Positions 1 to 7,925 of a stretch of 64,000 nt of DNA are shown piece by piece (within the stretch, counting starts at the first letter, position 1; each line of letters starts with the position of its first letter). The translations under genes were made by a program, and so were the position numbers. The notes beneath the pieces are model-generated. The model saw only the letters and a list, made by a program, of their open reading frames with translations. It was not told where the DNA came from and ran no database searches. The stretch is taken from positions 651,849 through 715,848 of the forward strand of contig NZ_AP026561.1 in the NCBI RefSeq assembly GCF_025997855.1, given 5' to 3'. This DNA is from Deinococcus aetherius (GTDB lineage: Bacteria; Deinococcota; Deinococci; Deinococcales; Deinococcaceae).

Positions 1-448
1 CGAGGCTGTCCACCACGAGGCGCGCGTTCCCCTCTGCGGCAACGCGGGCTGCCTCCAGCTTGGCCGCGTCGAAGTCCTCACCGTGCAGCACCACCCGGGC
101 CCCGAGGGCGCGTATCCGGTCGAGCTTCAGGTGATTTGCGCGCGTGCTGGCGTACACCGTGAGCCCGACGCCCCGTTTCCGACAGGCGTAGGCCATGGCC
201 TGCCCGAGGTTTCCAGCGCTGGCGCATAGCAGCGGTCTGTCGTCGTTGACCTGCGAGACCAGGAAGTCCGCGCCGCGACCCTTGAAGGAGCGGATGGGAC
301 CCAGCGTCTCGACCTTGAGCAGGAGGTGAACGCCGATGAGTTCGCCCAACGCCTCGCAGGAGTACTGCGGCGTATCGAGGAATACCGGATCAATGGTTCG
401 CGCGGCTTCCTCGACCCGGGCAAGGGTCACACGATGGGGAAGGGGCAT
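1..448 (-). CDS. PLP-dependent threonine/serine dehydratase-like protein, C-terminal part cut by window edge
   Basis: The first 149 residues of a fold-type II PLP enzyme are visible; the rest lies beyond base 1. The frame reads MPLPHRVTLARVEEAARTID from ATG 448-446. It contains the lysine motif IRSFKGRGA, whose Lys forms the Schiff base with PLP, followed by SAGNLGQAMAY, the phosphate-cup and substrate loop of threonine dehydratases, and TRANHLKLDRIRALGARVVL, typical of the serine/threonine dehydratase and threonine synthase group. The likely role is deamination of a hydroxy amino acid, or a related elimination, in the cytoplasm. It diverges from a GntR regulator 62 bp away, with a palindrome between them, so that regulator probably controls it. 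Exact substrate is unknown. Confidence 0.85.
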   Translation of the reverse strand, partial: MPLPHRVTLARVEEAARTIDPVFLDTPQYSCEALGELIGVHLLLKVETLGPIRSFKGRGADFLVSQVNDDRPLLCASAGNLGQAMAYACRKRGVGLTVYASTRANHLKLDRIRALGARVVLHGEDFDAAKLEAARVAAEGNARLVVDSL

Positions 449-470
449 GGCCCAGTTTGCCCCTATCTGT

Positions 471-491
471 ATCCAAAGTCAAAGTTTGGAT
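471..491. promoter_or_regulatory. Candidate operator, 7-7-7 palindrome
   Basis: ATCCAAA at 471-477 and TTTGGAT at 485-491 form a perfect inverted repeat with a 7-base spacer, in the 62 bp between the divergent dehydratase and GntR genes. The position fits a site where the GntR protein represses or activates both promoters. A further TTTGGAC lies at 504-510, next to the regulator's start. Confidence 0.55.
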
Positions 492-510
492 TCAGAAGTA
501 GAGTTTGGAC

Positions 511-1176
511 ATGCCGAGTGTGAAGGTTTCCGTGACCGATCAACTGCGGGAGGACATCCTGAATGGCCTGTACCTGCCGGGGCAGGCGCTCATTCAGGAG
601 GAATTGTCACAGGGGTACGGCGTGAGTCGCCTCCCGGTGCGGGAGGCGCTGCAACGCCTGGAAGGCGAGGGCCTGGTGCGGCAGGAAGGCAAACGCGGTG
701 TGGTCGTCGCGCACCTCGACCCATTCGAGGCAGAAGACCTCGCGCTGATGCGCGCACAGCTCGAACCGCTCGCGCTCGAACTGGCCTTTGGGCATTTGAC
801 CAAGGCCCAGCTCGGACGCGCAGAGGACCTCGTGGACGCGATGGCGCGGGAGGACGATGCCCGGCAGCACGGCCGGTTGAATTGGGCTTTTCACCGCACC
901 CTCTACGAACCCGCACACCGTGCCCGCCTGCTCCACACACTCGATGTGTTGCACCGCAGCGCCGACCGCTACATGCGCTTTCAATTCAACGTTATCGACA
1001 ACAAGCGCCAGAGCCAGCAGGAACACTCGGCGCTCCTCGCCGCCCTTCGGGCGCAGGACCTGGGAGAGGCGCAGCGGGTGCTCGAGCACCACATCGTCGA
1101 CGCGGGCATCCAACTCGTCGCCTTCCTGCACACGCATCTGAATACTCCTGAGAGGACCCACACAAGAAGACCCTGA
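511..1176 (+). CDS. GntR family transcriptional regulator (FadR subfamily, FCD domain)
   Basis: A cytoplasmic DNA-binding regulator of about 221 residues, the usual size for FadR/FCD proteins. The N-terminal 70 residues form the winged helix: QLREDILNGLYLPGQALIQE, then YGVSRLPVREALQRLEGEG with the signature S-R-x-P-V-R-E-A-L. Residues from about 75 onward are the all-helical FCD ligand and metal-binding domain, with conserved His near NWAFHRTLY and QQEHSALLAAL. ATG 511 was chosen; an in-frame TTG lies two codons upstream and ribosome-site signals are weak for both. It diverges from a PLP-dependent dehydratase and probably regulates it in response to a small carboxylate or amino acid. Confidence 0.9.
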   Translation: MPSVKVSVTDQLREDILNGLYLPGQALIQEELSQGYGVSRLPVREALQRLEGEGLVRQEGKRGVVVAHLDPFEAEDLALMRAQLEPLALELAFGHLTKAQLGRAEDLVDAMAREDDARQHGRLNWAFHRTLYEPAHRARLLHTLDVLHRSADRYMRFQFNVIDNKRQSQQEHSALLAALRAQDLGEAQRVLEHHIVDAGIQLVAFLHTHLNTPERTHTRRP

Positions 1177-1433
1177 CTGCGGCTTTTGGGACGGAGGAGA
1201 ACAGGCAGGACGAACACCTCCCGTGCTGCCCGGGAAAGACTTCACTTTGCACTTCCTGGCAGCTTCCTTGAACCATGGCCACGCTGTGCGGGGCTCAAGG
1301 CCCGCCGAGCGCGGCGTGAATGCCGCCGTCCACCGGATACGCGGCGTGTGCGGCATCACGTCCCAGGGCGGCATCACCGGAAGAGAAGCCCGGCAGTCCA
1401 CATGTCGGCGGGACGCCGGGTCCGCTGGCCCCG

Positions 1434-4400
1434 TCAGCTGGTGGAATGCCCCTCGCCCAGCTCGTCCTCCAGCACCCGCCGGTGGGCCCGGCGCGCGACG
1501 TTGGCGCTTGCCTCGTCCCCCAGCGCCGTCAGGACCCGGATCACGCCCCGGTGCGCGTCCTCGTTCAGGGGGTCGAGTTCCACCGCCCGGCGGTAGGCGT
1601 GCAGGGCTTCCCGGGGAGAGGCCGCCTCCACCTTCGCCCCCAGCATCAGGGCGACGGTCACCGCGTCGTCCAGGGCGCGGCGGCGCACCAGTTCCACCCA
1701 CTCCCCGCGCGCCCCGCTCAGGAACTCGCCCCGGTAGCTCATCAGCACCTCGCGCATCGCCCGCTCCTCGCCCGACTCGGCGGCGCGCGCGAGGGCCACT
1801 ACGTCGGCCCGCACCTCGAAGCGCGGGGAGAGGCGGTAGGTCCCCCCCTCGAAGGGCAGCGGGTTGAAGTCGAGCCCCCCGCCCTCGGCGAGCGACGCGC
1901 GGGCGCGCCGGACCACCACCTTGAAGTACTCCAGTTGCGAGGGCGTCACGGTGCCGTCCCACAGGGCGTCCACGATCTGCTCGCGGGCGGCGGGCCCGTA
2001 CAGGGCGAGCCACGCGAGGAGTTCACCGCACTTGGCGAAGGGCAGGCGGACCTCCCGCTCGCCCACCCGGACCTCCAGGGGGCCGAGGGTGCGCAGCGTG
2101 AGGGTGGGCATGCTCGGCGCCCCCGCCGCGCTCAGGGGCGGCCCGAAGCGTTCCGGCCACCAGCCCCGGCGCACGGCCTCCGCGTACAGGCCCCCCACGG
2201 CGGGCGCGTCGGGACGCAGCAGGCCGTCCCCGCCGAGGGCGTCGAGCCGCGCGACGACCTCGGCCAGGTCGGCCCGCGCGAGCTGCCCGGCCCGGCGCGC
2301 GAGTTCGGCGAGGTAGACCCGGGCGCGCAGGGCCGCGTCGGGTTCCGCGCCGAGCGCCGCCGTGAACAGGGGCCGCGCGTCGGCGGGCCGGGCGTCCCCA
2401 AAGGCGATCAGCCCCTCCTGAAAGGCGAGTTCGGCGGCCAGGGGCAGGTCCAGGGCGCTGCGCTCCGGCGTGCCCGCCACCGCCAGCCGGGCGCGGTCCA
2501 GGGCGAGCCGGGCGGCTCCCGCGTCCCCGGCCCGGCGGGCCGCCTCCACCGCGCGGACCCAGGTGACCCCCTCCAGCCCGTCGGGCGCGCCCACCTCGCG
2601 CGCCGCCTGCCGGGCGCGGGCGTAGGCGTCCAGCGCGTCCCTGAACCGTCCGGCGTGGCGGTGCACGTCCCCCAGCGTTCCCAGCAGCAGCGGCAGGTGG
2701 CGCACGCCCGCCGCCTGCGCGTGGGCGAGGGCGCGCTCCAGTTGCCCGCGCGCCTCCTCCAGTCGGCCCTGAAAGGCGTAGAGGGTGGCGAGGTTGTTGC
2801 GCTCCACCGTCGCCCGCCCGGGCAGGCCCAGCGAGTCGTACAGCGCGACCGCGCGCTCCAGCAGCGGCACCGCCGCGCCGTACTCGCCCATCCCGGTGTG
2901 GCACAGCGCGAGCAGGCTCAGCCCCCCCGCGAGGTCCGCCGCGTCGCCGCTCGCCTCGGCGCGCCCCACCACGTTTTCGGCCACCGTCCGGGCGTCCTCG
3001 GGCCGCCCCAGTTCCCAGTACACGGTGGCGCGCGCCTGGCGGGCCCCCGTCAGCGCCGGGCCCTCGGCCACCCCCTCGGCCTCGTCCAGCAGGGCCAGCG
3101 CCTCCTCGGGGTGGCCCAGCCCCAGCGCCCGCCGCGCGAGGTAGGTCAGGGCCCGCGCGTCCGCCTGCCTGGCCGCCCGCAGCGCGAGCAGCGCCGCCTC
3201 GCCGCGCCCCTGCTCCCCCGTCTCGATCTGGGCGACCGCCAGGGCCCGGCGCAGGGCGGGGGGCAGCCCAGCCTCCCCCAGGGGCCCCAGGACCTCCCGC
3301 ACGAGGTGGTGCTCGGCGCGCTCCTCCAGGGCGGGGACCAGCGCGAGAGCAAGGCGCCGGACGTCTCCCTCCCGCCCCGCGAGGTGGTGGTGGCGTGTGG
3401 CCTCCAGCACCCCGCCGCGCGCCTCGGCGGCAAGGGCGGCGACCCCGTGCAGCCGCGCGTGCCGCGCCGGGTCGCGCAGCAGGGCCGCCTCCAGTTCGGC
3501 GCGCAGCAGGCGGTGGGGGCGCCAGCGGTCGTCCCCCAGGGGCGTGAGGGGCAAGCCCGCCTGCCGGGCCACGCGCATCAGGCCCGGGGGCCAGGTGAGG
3601 CCCATCCCGCTGGCCCCGGGGGCACTCCACTCCTCCAGCACGCTGAGGTCGGCCAGCACCGATTGCTGCCCGGGGGTGAGGCGGGCGAGCAGCTCACGCA
3701 CGAGGTCGGCGGGGTCCGGCGGCGCAGGCCCGCCCGCGGCGAGCAGCCCCAGCCCGATGGGCCAGCCCTCCAGCGCGCGGTGGGCCTGCGCCGGGTCGAG
3801 CGTGGAGCCCCGCGCAGCGAGGAAGGCGCGCGTCTCGGCCTCGCTGAAGGCCAGCTCTCCCGGGCCCAGCACCAGGGCGTCGCCCCGCGCCCGGCGGCGG
3901 GCGAGTTCGAGGTTCGAGGCGTCGTAGGCGGCAATCAACACGTGGTGGCCCTCGCCCAGCGCGTCGAGCAGGGCGGTGAGCCACCCCTGGGCGTCCGGGC
4001 CGAGCCGCTCGGCATGGTCGAGCACGAGGGAGACGCCGAAGGGAAGGGCGTTGAGGTGCGCCCCCAGCGAGGCCGCGAGCCGGGCGGGAGGCGCCCCCGC
4101 AGCGGCCGACCGGCGCAGGTCGCGCACCTCCTCCGGCGACAGCACCGGCACGAGGGCCGACAGGACGGAGGCCGCCAGGGTGGCAGGCATGGCGTCGTCG
4201 GGCCGCAGGCTCAGCCAGCTCACCCCCCGCCCACCCCGTCCGGACGCCGCGCGGGCGTACTGCGCGAGCAGGGTCGTCTTCCCGAACCCCGAGCCCGCCG
4301 CGAGGACGATCAGCCGCTCCTCGGCCGCCAGCAGCCGGGCCAGGAGCCCCCCGCGCGCCAGTTCTTCCGCCAGGGGGCGCGGAACCGGTCCCCAGGGACC

Positions 4401-4439
4401 GGCGGGCGGAAGGTCGGGCGGCTGCGGCAGGGCGTTCAC
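1434..4439 (-). CDS. STAND-type ATPase/TPR transcriptional regulator with C-terminal BTAD domain
   Basis: A very large regulator of about 1000 residues. Near residue 50 it has a P-loop (AAGSGFGKTTLLAQYARA), and further on LVLDHAERLG resembles a Walker B strand, so the N-terminal part is a MalT-like STAND NTPase. The middle 500 residues are Ala/Leu-rich helical pairs such as ALALLDEAEGVAEG and ERNNLATLYAFQGRLEEA, fitting tetratricopeptide repeats. From about residue 760, TLRTLGPLEVRVGEREVRLP begins a winged helix followed by a BTAD domain ending HRRVLEDELGE. SARP activators carry this pair at the N-terminus; here it is C-terminal. The frame stays open to 4586, but GTG 4439 was chosen because the extra 49 codons look unconserved and contain a promoter-like TTGACC/TACAGT pair (4491-4517, 15-base spacer). 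Target genes are unknown. Confidence 0.85.
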   Translation of the reverse strand: MNALPQPPDLPPAGPWGPVPRPLAEELARGGLLARLLAAEERLIVLAAGSGFGKTTLLAQYARAASGRGGRGVSWLSLRPDDAMPATLAASVLSALVPVLSPEEVRDLRRSAAAGAPPARLAASLGAHLNALPFGVSLVLDHAERLGPDAQGWLTALLDALGEGHHVLIAAYDASNLELARRRARGDALVLGPGELAFSEAETRAFLAARGSTLDPAQAHRALEGWPIGLGLLAAGGPAPPDPADLVRELLARLTPGQQSVLADLSVLEEWSAPGASGMGLTWPPGLMRVARQAGLPLTPLGDDRWRPHRLLRAELEAALLRDPARHARLHGVAALAAEARGGVLEATRHHHLAGREGDVRRLALALVPALEERAEHHLVREVLGPLGEAGLPPALRRALAVAQIETGEQGRGEAALLALRAARQADARALTYLARRALGLGHPEEALALLDEAEGVAEGPALTGARQARATVYWELGRPEDARTVAENVVGRAEASGDAADLAGGLSLLALCHTGMGEYGAAVPLLERAVALYDSLGLPGRATVERNNLATLYAFQGRLEEARGQLERALAHAQAAGVRHLPLLLGTLGDVHRHAGRFRDALDAYARARQAAREVGAPDGLEGVTWVRAVEAARRAGDAGAARLALDRARLAVAGTPERSALDLPLAAELAFQEGLIAFGDARPADARPLFTAALGAEPDAALRARVYLAELARRAGQLARADLAEVVARLDALGGDGLLRPDAPAVGGLYAEAVRRGWWPERFGPPLSAAGAPSMPTLTLRTLGPLEVRVGEREVRLPFAKCGELLAWLALYGPAAREQIVDALWDGTVTPSQLEYFKVVVRRARASLAEGGGLDFNPLPFEGGTYRLSPRFEVRADVVALARAAESGEERAMREVLMSYRGEFLSGARGEWVELVRRRALDDAVTVALMLGAKVEAASPREALHAYRRAVELDPLNEDAHRGVIRVLTALGDEASANVARRAHRRVLEDELGEGHSTS

Positions 4440-4611
4440 CTCCGGGCACGGGCGGGAGTCAGGGCAGCGGACAGGGGCAGGTTCACCCTCACTGTAACTC
4501 GTTTGGATCAGGGTCAAAATGGGCCGTGGTCCCGCCTGCGGAGGGTAAGGTACTCCCACCCCCGCCTTGACGTTGGTTGAGCCCAACCCTTCAGGCTCAG
4601 GTCACTTCTAA

Positions 4612-4917
4612 CCCTGGCCTGCCTCCCGCCGTCCCCGTTTCGGCGTCTCCTGCGCCTGCAAGGCACCGGCGGCGCGCTTCGAGGTCAAGGCAACGAAATA
4701 CCTGCGACGAGAGGGCAGCTATCTTCAGCAACTCACCGGGTACCTGGTGCTCGACCGTCTCGGGGGCATTCAGGGCAGCACGCTCCCAGTACGGCGACTC
4801 GGGGTGTACTACGCCCGGCACGGCGTGTTGCAGGTAATGCACGTGCGGGAGGTCTTTCGACCCGGCCTGTTGCCCCAGCTCGTGACCTGGTTCGACGACA
4901 GCCTGCCGACGAAGTGA
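4612..4917 (+). pseudogene. Remnant of an unidentified protein gene (3' part)
   Basis: An open stretch of 102 codons without ATG, and without a usable GTG in its first half, ends at TGA 4915-4917. The last 85 residues look like real protein: ARFEVKATKYLRREGSYLQQ, then LTGYLVLDRLGG, PVRRLGVYYARHGVLQVMHV and FRPGLLPQLVTWFDDSLPTK. They alternate hydrophobic and charged positions as in a mixed alpha/beta fold. I do not recognise the family. The absence of a start and of a ribosome site suggests a gene that lost its 5' end. It lies just upstream of the large BTAD regulator and points away from it. Confidence 0.4.
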
Positions 4918-5002
4918 GCCCCTTCAAGAACAGCTCACCCGTCATGGGCAGGGAGAGCAAATGCGCCGCAGAGGTTCCCCACGTGCGTGTAAGGGTCAGG
5001 TC

Positions 5003-5225
5003 ATGTGGCTGCGGCTCCTCCCCCTGCTGTTGATCGTCACCGCGTAGGCCCAACCTCCCTCTGGGCCTGCATCCCAACTTGCGGTCACCACGTTCTGTCG
5101 AATTGGCGGGTCAGCTTCAAGGTGAAAGCCTGTCAGCTAGGAGCACCTTCACACAGATCACCGTGCAGGCGCTCTGCAAAGCTCAGGCCAAGACCACAGC
5201 GCATGTGGCAGTCATACCGGAATAG
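5003..5225 (+). pseudogene. Possible remnant of a small secreted protein
   Basis: ATG 5003 opens MWLRLLPLLLIVTA, a good signal-peptide start, but TAG follows at 5045. In another frame, ELAGQLQGESLSARSTFTQI then TVQALCKAQAKTTAHVAVIPE runs to TAG 5223. Together they look like a signal peptide and mature domain separated by a stop and a frameshift. The family is not recognised. The remaining bases up to 5370 hold only a 16-codon hydrophobic reading frame at 5242-5292 of doubtful meaning. Confidence 0.25.
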
Positions 5226-5370
5226 CCGCAAGGGGCTCGACATGACCAATTGGCTGCTGCTGGCGCTGCTCATCCCACGGCGCGTCATCTGAGGGCGTAC
5301 GCTAATTCGGGGAATGAACTACGTAAGATAATCACGTTTAGTCAGATATTCTATGGTGAACTTCTGACAA

Positions 5371-5997
5371 ATGCGCGCGAAGTCCACCACGGAAGTCCAG
5401 CAGTTCGTGGAGCGGCAACCCGAGGGCGCGCCATTCTCCCCGACGGAACTGCTGCTGTACGGCACGCGCGCAAGCATCGACCGGGCGCTCTCCCGCTTGA
5501 CCAAGGACGGCGTGATCGAGCGGGTGGCGCGCGGGATCTACGTCAAGCCTAAACGCAGCCGTATCGTCGGCAAGGTCCTGCCCAGCCCGGTGGCGGTTGC
5601 CAGGACCTACGCGCGAGCGCGCGGCATTCCCGTCACCACCCCTGGGGCCCAGGTGCTCGCCGACTACGGCCTCAGCACCCAGACGCCGGTGACGCCGGTG
5701 CTCAGCGCCGGGGTGAGCGGCAAGAAGACCCTCAAGATCGGCAACCGTCAGGTGACCCTCCGGCACGCACCCAGGTACGTGCTACGGCAGGCGGGCACCC
5801 CTGCTGGCGACGCCCTCGCCGCGCTGCACCACCTGAGCCGCCACCGCCCGGACGAGGGCCACGCCGTCCTTGCCCAGCTGGACGTCGCCACCTTCGACCG
5901 ACTGCTCGAACTGCGCCCCACCCTGCCCGGCTGGCTCGCTGACCTGATCACCACTCACGCCCGGGGAGCGGTTTACCCGGGGAGCGTGCGGCCTTGA
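5371..5997 (+). CDS. AbiEi-type antitoxin (DUF6088 family), winged-helix protein
   Basis: A 208-residue protein with an N-terminal winged helix: FSPTELLLYGTRASIDRALS, then LTKDGVIERVARGIYVKPK, the signature of AbiEi-like (type IV) antitoxins and DUF6088 proteins. The C-terminal part (GVSGKKTLKIGNRQVTLRHA, APRYVLR) matches the DUF6088 pattern. Such antitoxins repress their own operon and counter an AbiEii nucleotidyltransferase toxin. The stop codon overlaps the TTG start of the next gene (TTGA, 5994-5997), so the two are translationally coupled as in abiE operons. This gene is intact although its partner is broken. Confidence 0.8.
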   Translation: MRAKSTTEVQQFVERQPEGAPFSPTELLLYGTRASIDRALSRLTKDGVIERVARGIYVKPKRSRIVGKVLPSPVAVARTYARARGIPVTTPGAQVLADYGLSTQTPVTPVLSAGVSGKKTLKIGNRQVTLRHAPRYVLRQAGTPAGDALAALHHLSRHRPDEGHAVLAQLDVATFDRLLELRPTLPGWLADLITTHARGAVYPGSVRP

Positions 5998-7038
5998 ACT
6001 GGCTGCCCCTGGAGCCTGAGGAGCAATGCGACGTGCTCGAGGCTGTCGCTGCCCGGCAGAACCGGGAGCCCGTCATCCTGGAAAAGGACCTGTGGGTGGT
6101 GTGGGCGCTCGCCCAGACCTTCGCGCTGGGCGGGAGTGAGGTCCCGATGGCGTTCAAGGGAGGGACCAGCCCCCCAGGGGGACGCTGCCGTCACCCGCTT
6201 CAGCGAGGATCTCGACATCACCCTGGGCCTGCTCGGCGCGTCGGGTCGCACGCCCCAAGACCTCGCCAGGATGTCGCGCGATGCGCGGGACACGGTCATC
6301 GCCGACTTGGGGCTTCAGGCCCAGGCCTTCGTGCGGGACCGGATCCTGCCCCACCTGCGCGCGGCGGCACCCGCCCTCGACGCGCGGGTGCAGGTCGTCA
6401 CGGAGGGAGAGCCCGCCGCCCTGCAACTGGCCCTGCGCTACCCGACCGTCCTCTCGGCGGGCACGGCACACATCCGGCGGCGCGTGCTGCTGGAGTTCGG
6501 GGGCAAGAACCGCATCGAGCCGCGTGAGCAGTGCATCATCCGCACCTACCTCGGCGAGGACGCCCAGGTGCGGGAAGCAGTGGAGCTGCCCGAGGCGACA
6601 GTCGAAGTTCTCGACGCGCGGCGGACCTTCTGGGACAAGCTCACGGCGCTGCAGGTGGCCTGTGCCCAACCACAGAAGCTGCGTCGGCTGGTCCACTTCT
6701 CCCGCCACCTGCTCGGCCTGCACGTGCTGATGCAGGGAGGGATTGGCCCCGCCGCGCTGGCGGACGTGGCGCTGCGTGACGACGTCATCGCCACGAAGAC
6801 CGTCCTCTTCCGCGAGGCGGGCGTGGATGACGCGGACTGCTGCACGGGGAAGGCCGTGATCGTGCCCCAGGGGGAGGTGCTGCGGGCGCTCGAACAGGAC
6901 TACCGGGAGATGGAGGCTTCGGGCATGTTCGGCGGCGAGGGCATTTCCCTCCGCGACATCCTGGCGACGCTACGTCAGGTGCGGGAGCGACTTGGCCGTG
7001 AGGCAGCCGCGCCTGGCGAGGTGACGGGAGACCCGTAG
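5994..7038 (+). pseudogene. AbiEii-type nucleotidyltransferase toxin, frameshifted
   Basis: The first frame starts at TTG 5994 and reads VILEKDLWVVWALAQTFALG, then PMAFKGGTS, the hallmark of AbiEii/DUF1814 nucleotidyltransferases (VILEKDxWVxW, FKGGTSLSK). At about 6165-6180, in CCCCCC-A-GGGGG, the frame is lost. The next motif, RFSEDLDITLGLLGA, with the metal-binding Asp pair, continues in the +1 frame to 7038 and carries the rest of the toxin. Compared with the family spacing the sequence fits a 2-base deletion that removes the LSK part of the active site. With the intact antitoxin upstream this would be a disarmed type IV toxin-antitoxin operon. An indel error at the homopolymer is the alternative. 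Confidence 0.8.
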
Positions 7039-7306
7039 CCTGAGGGCTCCAGTCAGCCCGGACGCACCGCACGTTCGCGGTTGGCTGGCGACGCCGTCCC
7101 GGGAGACGCAGCACTGGCGGACGTGTTGAACGACAGCAACCTGCCTGAAGGCCAGGCCCAGGGGTCACCCGGTACTGGAAGGCCGTACCGCGGTAGGGGA
7201 GGGTCAGGGTGTCGCCTTGGGCGAGGACGTTCGGGTGGCGCTCTGGACTGGAGGAGGACCTGACGTCGGCTTGCCTTTTCGCCGCCGGGCAGGCACGATG
7301 CACAGC

Positions 7307-7747
7307 ATGACGAAAAAGTCGACGAAGGCCCCGGCCAAGAAGTCCGCCGCTGCCAAGGCTCCCCAGCGGGAGGCGGCCGAGGTCGAGCAGCCTGCACCTG
7401 TCGCCGAGGCAGGCGCGGGCGAGTCCACCGGGGGGCGTGGCGGCAAGGTCGCCAAGACGCAACTCGTCGAGCAGGTGGCCCAGCAGAGCGGTTTGACGAA
7501 GAAACAGGCCGGTCAGGCCGTCGACGCCGCGATGGAAGCCATCGTGGACGCGATCAAGCAGGGGCAGAGCGTGGGGTTGCCCGGTCTGGGCACGCTGAGT
7601 GTGAAGGCGACCGCCGCCCGCACCGGCGTCCGCCCCGGCACCAGCGAGAGGATTCAGATCCCGGCGGGCCGCAAAGTCGCGTTCAAAGTCGCCAACACCC
7701 TCAAGGGAGCGCTCGGCGGCACGGGCGACGCGGCAGCCGCCCAGTAA
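7307..7747 (+). CDS. hup: Histone-like DNA-binding protein HU with basic N-terminal extension
   Basis: A 146-residue nucleoid protein. Residues 1-52 are a Lys/Ala/Pro/Glu tail ([19 protein letters not shown]), and the HU fold starts at [20 protein letters not shown]. The DNA-grasping arm carries [20 protein letters not shown]; canonical HU has GRNPQTGE/KxxIPA here. Length and tail match the Deinococcus type of HU rather than the 90-residue enterobacterial form. ATG 7307 was chosen for the MTKKS start; ATG 7298 would add three residues, and neither has a clear ribosome site. A strong intrinsic terminator follows 29 bp after the stop, so the gene is a single transcription unit between broken defence-like genes. 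Confidence 0.92.
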   Translation: MTKKSTKAPAKKSAAAKAPQREAAEVEQPAPVAEAGAGESTGGRGGKVAKTQLVEQVAQQSGLTKKQAGQAVDAAMEAIVDAIKQGQSVGLPGLGTLSVKATAARTGVRPGTSERIQIPAGRKVAFKVANTLKGALGGTGDAAAAQ

Positions 7748-7776
7748 ATACCCAGGAAAGATGCCTCCACCCCGGT

Positions 7777-7800
7777 GCCCCCTTCGGGGCGCTTTCTTCT
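7777..7800 (+). terminator. Intrinsic terminator of the HU gene
   Basis: GCCCC (7777-7781), loop CTTC, GGGGC (7786-7790), then GCTTTCTTCT. The CTTCGG-type loop and pyrimidine tail are typical of a Rho-independent terminator. Confidence 0.75.
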
Positions 7801-7925
7801 GCAAAACCAGCACCAGGCGGAAAGCACAGGCTCCGGCCCCGAGCAGTGGTGGAGTATGGCTCCGAAGCCTTGCTTCACCGTCGAACTGGAAACGCCCGGA
7901 GGAGAGGTGCCGTTAGCATCAGGGA

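Noticed and set aside
4491..4517. Promoter TTGACC/TACAGT for the BTAD regulator
   Set aside because: The spacer is only 15 bases, so it was used as weak support for a later start codon and not listed as a promoter.
1320..4580. A 1086-codon open frame on the plus strand
   Set aside because: It is antisense to the STAND/TPR/BTAD gene; its product is low-complexity Arg/Gly/Pro/Gln sequence, a usual by-product of GC-rich codon bias.
5242..5292. 16-codon hydrophobic peptide MTNWLLLALLIPRRVI
   Set aside because: No ribosome site and no partner gene; probably debris.
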